From: Mycolicibacter heraklionensis
GTDB lineage: Bacteria > Actinomycetota > Actinomycetes > Mycobacteriales > Mycobacteriaceae
DNA: 46,312 bases
Reading direction: 5' to 3'
NCBI GenBank assembly: GCA_001673575.1
Contig: LZME01000157.1
Location: 1 to 46,312 of the forward strand
The notes beneath the pieces were generated by a model. That model saw only the letters and a program-made list of their open reading frames with translations, was not told the origin of the DNA and made no database searches. Both the position numbers and the translations under genes were made by a program. Within the stretch, counting starts at the first letter, position 1. The number at the start of each line of letters is the position of its first letter. Shown piece by piece: positions 16,143 to 24,600 of the stretch.

Positions 16143-16850
16143 ATGGCAACCGTGACTTCGCAGCCCGCGCGGACCGTACGCGAAGATCTGCTTTCCGCGG
16201 CTCTCGGGCTGCTCGACGAGCACGGGCCCGACGCGTTGCAGACCCGCAGGGTAGCCAGCGCCGCTGGGACTTCGACGATGGCGGTCTACACCCACTTCGG
16301 CGGAATGCCGCAGCTGATCGCCGCGATCGCCGAGGAGGGCCTCCGCCAGTTCAACGTGGCGCTGACGATCCCCACCACCGACGATCCGGTCGCCGACCTA
16401 CTGGCCACCGGGATCGTGTACCGCAATTTCGCGATCGAACGGCCACACCTCTACCGACTGATGTTCGGGAGCACCAGCGCGCACGGCATCAACGCGCCGG
16501 CTCACAACATGCTCACGCTCGGGACCGCCCAGATCGATGTCGAGGTGCCCAGCTTCGCGCACCTGGTCCGCGGCGTCCACCGATCGATACAGGCGGGCCG
16601 GCTCACAGTGGCGCAAGACGATACCGCCGTGGTGGCGGCCGCCGCGCAGTTCTGGACGGTGATGCACGGCTTCATGATGTTGGAGCTGGCCGGCTTCTTC
16701 GGCGACGTGAACGACGGGCTTGCCGCGGCGATACAGGTGCTGAGCCCGATGACACTCAGTCTGCTGGTCGCCCTGGGCGACACCCCCGAGCGGGCGGCAC
16801 AGTCGCTCGCCGCGGCGGGCACCCGGGCCGGGCTGAACAGCCCGCAATAG
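16143..16850 (+). CDS. TetR-family transcriptional regulator
   Basis: 235 residues, corresponding to Rv0653c. The N-terminal helix-turn-helix is seen at about residues 10-55 (REDLLSAALGLLDEHG, TRRVASAAGTSTMAVYTHFGG), followed by a TetR C-terminal ligand domain (LATGIVYRNFAIERPHLYRLMFG). ATG 16143 is used because it is the first start after the divergent promoter region; the open frame before it reads antisense to the oxygenase. It most likely binds the palindrome at 16093-16116 and represses the oxygenase gene and itself. The ligand is unknown. Confidence 0.92.
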   Translation: MATVTSQPARTVREDLLSAALGLLDEHGPDALQTRRVASAAGTSTMAVYTHFGGMPQLIAAIAEEGLRQFNVALTIPTTDDPVADLLATGIVYRNFAIERPHLYRLMFGSTSAHGINAPAHNMLTLGTAQIDVEVPSFAHLVRGVHRSIQAGRLTVAQDDTAVVAAAAQFWTVMHGFMMLELAGFFGDVNDGLAAAIQVLSPMTLSLLVALGDTPERAAQSLAAAGTRAGLNSPQ

Positions 16851-16861
16851 CCCGTAGATAG

Positions 16862-16903
16862 CAGAAACCCCCGGAACCTCGCGGGTTCCGGGGGCTTCTG
16901 TTG
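16862..16903 (-). terminator. Rho-independent-like terminator after rplL
   Basis: A strong stem of ACCCCCGGAACC against GGGTTCCGGGGG with a TCGC loop lies 9 bp beyond the rplL stop, between convergent rplL and the TetR gene. It may end transcripts from both sides. The U-tract is short, as usual in mycobacteria. Confidence 0.75.
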
Positions 16904-16912
16904 TAGAACGAA

Positions 16913-17302
<390 letters not shown>

Positions 17303-17356
17303 GATTTCGGTCCTTTCTAATTCCGGTTAGGGAAGTTGGGTTGGGGTTGTGCCTAG

Positions 17357-17983
17357 TTATTCGGCGGCGTCGGCCGGAGCCTCGGCGGTCTCCGCCGGAG
17401 CCTCGGTCTCGGCCGGGGCCTCGGCCTCCGCGGGAGCCTCGGCAGCAGGTGCTGCAGGGGCGGCTTCCGAGGCAGGCTTCTTCTCCTGCAGTGCGGCTGC
17501 CAGGCGGGCCATCTGCGACGCCGGGGCGGCGAACAGACCGGCGGCCTTGGACAGGTTGGCCTTCATGGCGCCGGCCATCTTGGCCAGCAGCACCTCGCGC
17601 GACTCCAGGTCGGCGATGCGCTCCACCTCGGCGACGGTCAGCGCGCGACCGTCCATGTAGCCGCCCTTGATGACCAGCGCCTTGTGGTCCTTGGCGAACT
17701 TCTTGATGGCCTTGGCGGCGTCAACCGGCTCGCCCTGAACGAACGCGATGGCCGTCGGGCCCGCGAACAGCTCGTCGAGCCCTTCGACTCCGGCCTCGGC
17801 CGCGGCCAGTTTGACCAGGGTGTTCTTCGCCACCGCGTAGGTTGCCGCACCGCTGAGCGAACGCCGCAGCTCCGCCAGGTTCGCAACCGTCAGACCGCGG
17901 TACTCGGTGATCACGGTGGCGGTCGAGCCGTTGAACTGCTCGACGATCTCCGCGACGGCGGCGGTCTTGTCAGCCCGCGCCAT
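17357..17983 (-). CDS. rplJ: 50S ribosomal protein uL10
   Basis: 208 residues. It anchors L12 dimers to the ribosome. The N-terminal RNA-binding domain is typical ([30 protein letters not shown]), and the L12-binding helix is near residues 135-170. The last 40 residues are a low-complexity Ala/Glu/Pro tail (repeats of EAPAE), which is longer than in many bacteria but common in actinobacteria. The start [14 protein letters not shown] has an AGGAGG site just upstream. Confidence 0.98.
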   Translation of the reverse strand: MARADKTAAVAEIVEQFNGSTATVITEYRGLTVANLAELRRSLSGAATYAVAKNTLVKLAAAEAGVEGLDELFAGPTAIAFVQGEPVDAAKAIKKFAKDHKALVIKGGYMDGRALTVAEVERIADLESREVLLAKMAGAMKANLSKAAGLFAAPASQMARLAAALQEKKPASEAAPAAPAAEAPAEAEAPAETEAPAETAEAPADAAE

Positions 17984-18216
17984 GCATACCTCCTCGGTGT
18001 CGCTGTTGTTGTCTCAAGTTTTGCTCCACCCGGGAAATAACGAACGCCCCGACGCAGGATGCGGTCGGGGCGTCACGATGTGTGCCGGCGGTGCCGGTGC
18101 CTCGTCCTCCTGCGTGGGCCGCCGGGATGTTCCCGGACCTTCAACCGATTGCTCGGTGACCGACGGTCTTTGGTGGATCGCCACACACCATAGCGTGACG
18201 AGGGCCGATCAGCCAA
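17984..18216 (-). promoter_or_regulatory. L10 leader with promoter and GC-rich attenuator-like hairpin
   Basis: The untranslated region before rplJ is about 200 nt. A promoter candidate on the minus strand is TTGGCT at 18211-18216, 18-bp spacer and TATGGT at 18187-18192. Nearer the gene is a perfect 10-bp stem, ACGCCCCGAC against GTCGGGGCGT (18044-18053 and 18064-18073). Leaders bound by the L10-L12 complex are known upstream of rplJ in actinobacteria and other bacteria, so autoregulation by attenuation is likely; this is inference from position and structure. Confidence 0.6.
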
Positions 18217-18239
18217 AACGGCGTCCACCGGCCCGCCCG

Positions 18240-18680
18240 CTAGGCATTCACGACTCCGATCGCGAGCAACACGAAGACCACCGCCAGCATCGCCACGCGC
18301 AACCAGTGCAGCCGGTCCCAGCGCGCGGCCAGCGCCCGGGTCCCGCCGTCGACGGTGCGCCACGCCGCGATCTTGTTGTTGATCGGGACCAGCACCAGCA
18401 CCGACAGCAGCACGACGGCCACCATCAGGCCTGCGCCGACACCGATGAGCCAGCGCTGCGAGCCCGCGACGACGGCGACACCAGCCAGCAGCGCGAATGA
18501 GGTCAGATACCAGAACGGCATCACCTTCCCCAGCAGCCCGGCGCCGTCACCGCGGGCAGCCCAGAAGGCCTCGTCGGGCAGGCGCCCGAGGATAGGGCGA
18601 AAGAACGCCGCCACCGCGAACTCCGAACCCACCAGGCTCCCGACCGCCACCAGCGCAAGTATCTCCAGAATCTGCTTCAC
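18240..18680 (-). CDS. DUF1772 family membrane protein
   Basis: 146 residues with four hydrophobic segments: about 5-27 (LEILALVAVGSLVGSEFAVA), 55-72 (PFWYLTSFALLAGVAVVAG), 78-98 (GVGAGLMVAVVLLSVLVLV) and 124-144. This is the layout of the DUF1772/anthrone-oxygenase-like family, with PINNKIAAW after the third segment as in that family. The role is not known. It is divergent from an HxlR-type regulator with a palindromic spacer, so it is probably the regulated target. Confidence 0.8.
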   Translation of the reverse strand: MKQILEILALVAVGSLVGSEFAVAAFFRPILGRLPDEAFWAARGDGAGLLGKVMPFWYLTSFALLAGVAVVAGSQRWLIGVGAGLMVAVVLLSVLVLVPINNKIAAWRTVDGGTRALAARWDRLHWLRVAMLAVVFVLLAIGVVNA

Positions 18681-18700
18681 AACAATCGACTGTGATAGCT

Positions 18701-18740
18701 ATGCTGACAGAAAACAAGGTACTGACAAATTAGTCAGCAT
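18701..18740. promoter_or_regulatory. Inverted repeats in the HxlR/DUF1772 divergent promoter
   Basis: ATGCTGAC at 18701-18708 is repeated inverted as GTCAGCAT at 18733-18740, and a tighter palindrome CTGAC-N6-GTCAG lies at 18722-18737. The sequence is locally AT-rich. These fit an operator for the HxlR-type protein encoded 12 bp downstream. Confidence 0.6.
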
Positions 18741-18751
18741 AAGGAGCGCTG

Positions 18752-19075
18752 GTGGCGGCATCAAAGACAATCGTCAGTGACTGCCCGATCGACGCCGCGT
18801 TGTCGGTCATCAACGGCCGTTGGAAGGGCACCATCCTGTGGCGCCTGGCCGACGGACCCCTGCGCACCGCCGAGCTACGCCGCAGCATCCCGGGCATAAC
18901 CGAACGCATGCTCATCCGTCATCTGCACGAGCTCGTCGCCGACGGGATCATCGAACGCCACGACGCCGGCACCGTTCCGCCCTGTGTGCACTATTCGATC
19001 TCTGAGTACGGGAAGACGTTGGCCCCGGTGCTAGCCCAGCTGTGCGAGTGGGGCCGCGTTCACCTGTCGCGCTGA
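18752..19075 (+). CDS. HxlR-family winged-helix transcriptional regulator
   Basis: 107 residues, all of it the HxlR/MarR-like winged helix: DCPIDAALSVINGRWKGTILWRL, then RTAELRRSIPGITERMLIRHLHELVADGII and a C-terminal YSISEYGKTLAPVLAQLCEWG. The conserved Cys of the family is present at the start (DCPID); in several relatives it senses electrophiles or oxidants. The GTG start at 18752 follows an AAGGAG site. It is divergent from the DUF1772 gene. Confidence 0.93.
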   Translation: MAASKTIVSDCPIDAALSVINGRWKGTILWRLADGPLRTAELRRSIPGITERMLIRHLHELVADGIIERHDAGTVPPCVHYSISEYGKTLAPVLAQLCEWGRVHLSR

Positions 19076-19136
19076 CTCGGCGCGGGAGGGGACCGCCCAC
19101 ACCCCCGTAAGCCAACCAATCGCTTGCTAGGCTCCT

Positions 19137-20228
19137 GTGATGAGCGACACTATCCCCACCCTCGTCTGGGGCACCGGGAACGTCGGACGGCTGGCCATCC
19201 GCGCCGTCGACGCCCACCCCGCACTCGAACTCGCCCACGTCATCGTTCACGATCCGGCCAAGGTGGGGCGCGACGCGGGCGATCTCGGCGGACTCGACCG
19301 CACGCTCGGCGTCGCGGCCACCGACGACATCGAAGCCGCTCTCGCAGCAGGCCCGCGCGCCGTCGTCTACGCCGCCTCCGGCGACATCCGCCCCGACGAC
19401 GCCCTCGCCGACATCTGCCGCGCGATCCGCGCCGGTGCCGCCGTCGTCACACCGTCGCTCTACGCCCTGTACGACCACCGAAACGCGCCGCCCGAAGTAC
19501 GCGAACCCGTCGAGAAGGCCATCGCCGACGGCGGCGGATCACTGTTCGTGTCCGGCATCGACCCCGGCTGGGGCAACGACATTCTGCCGCTGCTCGTCAG
19601 CGGGCTCGTCGCCCGCGTGGACGGGATCCGCTGCCAGGAGATCTTCGACTACACGACCTACGACCAGCCGGACTCCGTCCGCCACCTCGTCGGCATGGGG
19701 CACCCGCTCGACTACCAGCCGCCGATGCTGATGGCGACCGTCCCGTCGATGGTGTGGGGTGGGCAGGTCCGGTTGATGGCCCGCGCGCTGGGCCTCGAAC
19801 TGGACGACGTACGCGAGCACGTCGAACGCCGCGCCCTGGACACCACTGTCACGACCGCCGCGATGGGCGACTTCGAGGCGGGCACCCAGGGCGCCGTGCG
19901 GTTCGAGGTCCAGGGCATCGTCGACGGCGAGGCCCGCATCGTCATCGAACACGTCACCCGCATCCACCCGTCCTGCGCGCCCGACTGGCCGCAGCCGCCG
20001 GACGGCGACGACGGCGCCCACCGCGTCATCATCGAAGGCAGCCCCCGGGTGGAGGTGACCGTCGAGGCCACCGAGAACGGCAACCGCTCCGAGGGCGGCA
20101 ACGCCACCGCGGTGGGCCGCATCGTCGGCGCCATCGACTGGCTGGTGGCCGCCGACCCCGGCCTGTACGACGCCCTCGACGTCCCGCTGCGCTGGATCCC
20201 CGGCCGAACCTTCGGAGGCACGAAGTGA
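19137..20228 (+). CDS. NAD(P)-dependent dehydrogenase of the dihydrodipicolinate-reductase-like family
   Basis: 363 residues with an N-terminal Rossmann motif (VWGTGNVGRLAIRAV) and a catalytic domain like the amine dehydrogenase/dihydrodipicolinate-reductase-like proteins common in actinobacteria (GIDPGWGNDILPLL, QEIFDYTTYDQPDSVRHLVGMG). The true substrate is unknown; lysine biosynthesis is unlikely because the family is distinct from DapB. Translation starts at GTG 19137 or the adjacent ATG 19140. It overlaps the next gene by 4 bp (GTGA). In the first part of the gene Leu is mostly CTC, while neighbouring genes favour CTG, a hint of different origin. Confidence 0.78.
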   Translation: MMSDTIPTLVWGTGNVGRLAIRAVDAHPALELAHVIVHDPAKVGRDAGDLGGLDRTLGVAATDDIEAALAAGPRAVVYAASGDIRPDDALADICRAIRAGAAVVTPSLYALYDHRNAPPEVREPVEKAIADGGGSLFVSGIDPGWGNDILPLLVSGLVARVDGIRCQEIFDYTTYDQPDSVRHLVGMGHPLDYQPPMLMATVPSMVWGGQVRLMARALGLELDDVREHVERRALDTTVTTAAMGDFEAGTQGAVRFEVQGIVDGEARIVIEHVTRIHPSCAPDWPQPPDGDDGAHRVIIEGSPRVEVTVEATENGNRSEGGNATAVGRIVGAIDWLVAADPGLYDALDVPLRWIPGRTFGGTK

Positions 20229-20722
20229 ACATCGACATCCCCGAGGGCCAGGACGCCATCGAGTACGTCTGGGGCTCCTTGGTCCCCGGGATCGGCCCGG
20301 CGGCCGCGAACTTCTCCCTGGCTGTCTACGCCCACTCGACGCTGGGCCTGCGCGAGTTCGAGGCCGCGCGACTGCGCATAGCCCAGTTGAACGGCTGCCT
20401 GTTCTGCCAGGACTGGAGAACGGAACGCGACGGCGTCAAGGTGGAAGAAGAGTTCGCCGACGCCGTCGAACACTGGCGCACGACAGACCGCCTGGACGAC
20501 AGGGCACGCCTGGCCGCGGAGTACGCCGAACGCTACGTCCTGGACCATCACGGCTTGGACGACGAGTTCTGGGCCCGCTTCCAGGCCCACTACGACCAGC
20601 GTGAGGCCGTGGAACTGACGATGTCATTGGGGGCCTGGCTGGCCTTCGGCCGTTTGAACAGGGTCTTCGGCCTGGACGCGATCTGCGCCCTCCCCAGCCA
20701 CGCGACAACGCAGACCGCTTAA
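20225..20722 (+). CDS. Carboxymuconolactone decarboxylase/AhpD-like protein
   Basis: 165 residues with the AhpD-type core: FEAARLRIAQLNGCLFCQDW carries the CxxC pair, followed by helices ending in VELTMSLGAWLAFGRLNRVFGLD. Family members act as peroxidatic or decarboxylase-like proteins using the CxxC. The start is GTG 20225, overlapping the stop of the dehydrogenase gene, so the two are translationally coupled and probably work in one pathway. The actual reaction is not known. The gene ends 6 bp before the convergent ROK kinase gene. Confidence 0.85.
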   Translation: MNIDIPEGQDAIEYVWGSLVPGIGPAAANFSLAVYAHSTLGLREFEAARLRIAQLNGCLFCQDWRTERDGVKVEEEFADAVEHWRTTDRLDDRARLAAEYAERYVLDHHGLDDEFWARFQAHYDQREAVELTMSLGAWLAFGRLNRVFGLDAICALPSHATTQTA

Positions 20723-20728
20723 ACGGAG

Positions 20729-21643
20729 TCAGACCAGGGTGGCCAGCACGGCCGCCCCCACCAACCCGGCGTCGCCGCCGAGTTCGGCGGGCACCACCTG
20801 CAGGCCGACCAAGAAGTCCAACCCGGCACGCTCGGCCAGCGCGGTCCGCAGCGGGTCGAACAACAAGGCACCGGACTTCGCGACTCCCCCACCAATCACC
20901 ACCAGATCCAGGTCGCAGACCGCCGCCACCGAGGTGATCATCACCGCCAGCGCGTCGGTGCCGCGCCGAAAAGCCCGCAGCGCCACCGGGTCACCGGCGT
21001 CGGCGGCTGCGGCGAGCGCTTTGGCGTCTGCTGACGATGCTTCCGGCGTCCAACCGTTGGCCAGCGCCCAGCGCACCATCGCCGGGCCCGAGGCGATGGT
21101 CTCCACGCAGCCGCGGCCACCGCAGCGGCACCGCTCACCGTCGGGATCGACGATGACGTGCCCGACGTGGCCCGCGTTGCCGGTACGGCCGTGCAACGGC
21201 GCGCCGTCGACCACCAGACCACCGCCCACGCCGGTGGAGACCACCATGCCCAGCATGGATCGGGTGCCGCGCCCGGCTCCGTGCCGGTATTCGCCGAGCG
21301 CCATGCAGACGCCGTCGCCGCCCAACCGGACCGGAACCCCGGGCACTGCGGCGGCCACCCGGTCACGCAGCGCGAACCCGCGCCAGCCCGCGATGTTGAC
21401 TGGGCTGACCGTTCCGGCGTTGACGTCAATGGGTCCGGCCGAGCCGATGCCGACGGCGGCCACCCGCCCACCGGCCCGTTCCAGGGCGTTCTCTAGCAGC
21501 TCGGCCACCACCGCCCACACCACCTCGGTGCCCTGGTCCGCTCGGGTGGGCAGGGTGGCGACGTAGGTCAGGGATCCGTCGGGTTCGACCAGGCCGGCGG
21601 CGATCTTGGTGCCGCCGACATCCAGCGCGAGGATCGCGGCCAT
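20729..21643 (-). CDS. ROK-family sugar kinase (glucokinase-like)
   Basis: 304 residues, corresponding to Rv0650. The N-terminal phosphate loop is ALDVGGTKIAAGLVEPDG; the catalytic region has NIAGWRGF, GGDGVCMALGEY and GTGVGGGLVVDG-like STGVGGGLVVDG; the ROK zinc motif is GHVIVDPDGERCRCGGRGC. It phosphorylates a hexose, probably glucose or a related sugar, with ATP. Its ATG overlaps the mannosidase stop by one base (TGATG), which indicates coupling and suggests it acts on sugar released by that enzyme; this last point is inference. Confidence 0.92.
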   Translation of the reverse strand: MAAILALDVGGTKIAAGLVEPDGSLTYVATLPTRADQGTEVVWAVVAELLENALERAGGRVAAVGIGSAGPIDVNAGTVSPVNIAGWRGFALRDRVAAAVPGVPVRLGGDGVCMALGEYRHGAGRGTRSMLGMVVSTGVGGGLVVDGAPLHGRTGNAGHVGHVIVDPDGERCRCGGRGCVETIASGPAMVRWALANGWTPEASSADAKALAAAADAGDPVALRAFRRGTDALAVMITSVAAVCDLDLVVIGGGVAKSGALLFDPLRTALAERAGLDFLVGLQVVPAELGGDAGLVGAAVLATLV

Positions 21644-24600
21644 CAGTCGACACCCACCGGGACGGGTGCCAGCACCGCCAGTGGCACCGCGGAAGAGTAG
21701 GCCAGCGCACCCGCTCCGCCCACCCGGACCAGCGCCCACCAGGTTCCTGGTGTCGCCCACACCGGCGGGGCGACCTCGAAGCTCAGCTCCACCTGGCCGC
21801 CAGCCGGCACCACCGCACCCCGCACCGGCGGCCCGGCCCACTCCCAGGTGCCCCAGGGGCTGACCAGGTGCGCCTCGACCGCCAGGTCTGCGTGCGCGTC
21901 GGTGCCCACCAGGACGGTCAGCCGGGCGGAGCGTCCCGCGGTGACTTCAATGGCGGACGGGTCGCCCACATACAGCAGCCGGTCGGGGCCCGGATCGCCG
22001 ACGCGCACCACGGCCACGTCTTCGACCGGCTGGCGCCAAGCCCGCGGCACGTCACCGGAGAGGTCGAGTCGAGCACGCAGCGGATAGAGCCCCGGATCAG
22101 CGTCGGCGGGAACCGTCACCCGCACCGGGATGCGCGCGTGGTCCCCGGCCGCCAATCGCACCGGTTGCGCGGCCGGCGTCACCGCCCAGCCGACCGGACA
22201 TTGCCACGTCACCCCACCGGTCAGGGCCGCGTCGACGCAGTCACTGGCCACGGTCAGTTCTAGGTTCAGCGGTGCGCCCGCGTCCGCGTCGACTCGGTGC
22301 GGGTGCAGCGCCGGGGTCACCGGCAGGCCGCCCAGCGGTGCCGGCCCGCGGTTGTGCAGCCAATAGCGGGCGTAGAGCGGTTGGGCTGCCTCGGATTCGG
22401 TCCCCAAAGACCCAGCGGCTCCCACGTTTTCGACATCGAGGCGGGCGGTGACGGTGGCGATCTCGTAGCCGTGCAGCCGGTCCGGCGCGGGGTGCTCACG
22501 CGGCTGCTCCAGCAGGTCGGCCCGGCCCAGCACGGACACCGGGCCCAGGTCGCTGCGCAGTGTGACAGCAGCGTCGCCGCCGCGGGTCTCGACCAAACGC
22601 AGCGTGACGGTGTTCGGGTCGACGGGCTGCACGCTGCCACGCGCCATCGGGTTGCCGGCCGCCTTGAGCGCCCCCAGGCACACCTCGTCGGCGGGATCGA
22701 TGCGCAGCAGCGAACCGCTCGCCGGGAGCCGACCTTCGCCCCCGGTCACCGCCACGGCCTGCAGCGGGTCGGCGAATTCGGCACTGCGTTCGGGCAGCGC
22801 CACCTGCCGCCAGTCGCCGTCGCCGGCCACCAGCGCGTAGTCGAAGGTGTGCGTCCAGTGCTGCAGTTGAAAGGCGCTGCCGTCGGGCGCGGTGCGGCGC
22901 GGGTCGTCTTCCCAGGCCGCCGACGGCCAGCTGGTGCAGGATCGCAGCAGGGCGGTGTGCAACGTGCCCGCGGAGTCCACCGCGAAACTGGGCACGCCGC
23001 GGTTGATCAGGGCGACGGTGCGCGCCTCGAAGGGCTCCATCTCGGCGCGGGCTTCCTGCTCCACCACGATCTCGGCGTCCGCCAGGTCGTCGGCCACCCG
23101 GGCGATCTCGGCCACCAAGGTTTCGTCGTCGCGGCCGGCGATCACCAGCACCGGCAGGGCACGCGGGCCGGTGAGGTCCGCCCCGGGCACCCAGACCTCG
23201 GGCAGGGGCTTTTCGGCCGGCACCCACACCCGGGCCCGGCCGCTCCGATCGAGCTGGCGGTGCAGCTCGGCGGTGTAGGCGGGATCGGCGGCGTCCAGTA
23301 CGGCTCGGGTGAAGGCGTTGCGATCCGGCCCGCCCAGCGCGATACGGGTGTCGGGCAGGTTGGAGTCGACGTCGAGGTTGCCGTAGCGCGGTCCGTCGGC
23401 CGCCGAACAGGTGGCGGTGACCCCGGCACGCACCAGCGCCACCATCAGCCCCCGCGCGGACGGGGCAATCGCTGTGACTATCTCAGCCACCGAGACCGCC
23501 CGGCTGCCGTCGCCGACGCTGATCCGCGCGGTTGCCGACAGGCCGAACCAGCGGTTGGCGGGGGTGTCGAGGGTCCGCGGGTGTTGCGCGGTGTCCACCG
23601 AGCGCCCGCTGGGCTCGTGCAGCAGCCCGAAGCCGCGGCCGATGACGGCGTCGGCCACCTCGGCGACCGGCAGGGCGCCGGGCACCGGGCACGGCCAGCG
23701 CAGCCGCAGCAGGTGGTCGGCGCCGGTGAACTCGTCGATGGTGGTGGAGCAGTCCACCCGATCCACGCCGTGCCACAGCGTCAGGGTCTGGGTGTAGGCC
23801 AGCACGTTGCGGATCCGCCCGGACACCACCAGCCGCTCCCCCAGCGGCCCACGATAGGCCTGCACCGTCACGTCACGCGCGACCGCGGAGGTGAACAGGT
23901 TGCCGCTGGGCACCAGGTGCCACGGGCCCTCCCCGGACTGCGGGTGTTTGGGGTATTCGTCGTAGACGGCGAGCTGGTTGCCGAGGCCCCCCGCGATGAT
24001 CATTTCGCGGCCGTGGTGGCGCCACGAGGCGATACCCCCGCCGCGATCCGGGTCCGCGGTCAGCTGGTGGTGCTCGTTGCTGATGCGGGTGCCGTCGATC
24101 GGTTGCCAGCCGTCGGCGTCCGCGGTGGGCGTGAGCCGGTAGGCCTGCCAGCCCAGCGACGGCACGTCGCGGGCCAGCCAGCTGACGGTGCTGCCGCCGT
24201 GTTCGACGTGGGTCGGACATTCGGTGCCGTCGGGGGCAACCACGCGCGCCCCGGCCGACAGCGGTGTCTGCAGGTGCACGGTGACGATGTCGGTGCGGTC
24301 GCGGGCCATCGGATTCCACACCACTGCGCTGTCGCCTTGGTCGGTATCGACCAGACCCGACAGCACCGTCAGTGCGCTGTCGCGGGCGTCGGCGCCCAGT
24401 TGCCAGGCGTCGCGCCAGCCGGTCAGCAGATCCAGGTAGACCTGGTCGGCTTCCGAGCCGGTGATGGCGTCGTGGTGGGCGCCGTAGGACAGTTGTGCCC
24501 AGGCCTTGGCCAGTGCCGCCTCCGGGTAGTCCACCCCGGTCAGCGCCGCGGCGAACACCGCAAAGCGCTCGGCGCCCAGGACCGCCCGCTCGGCGGCCCG

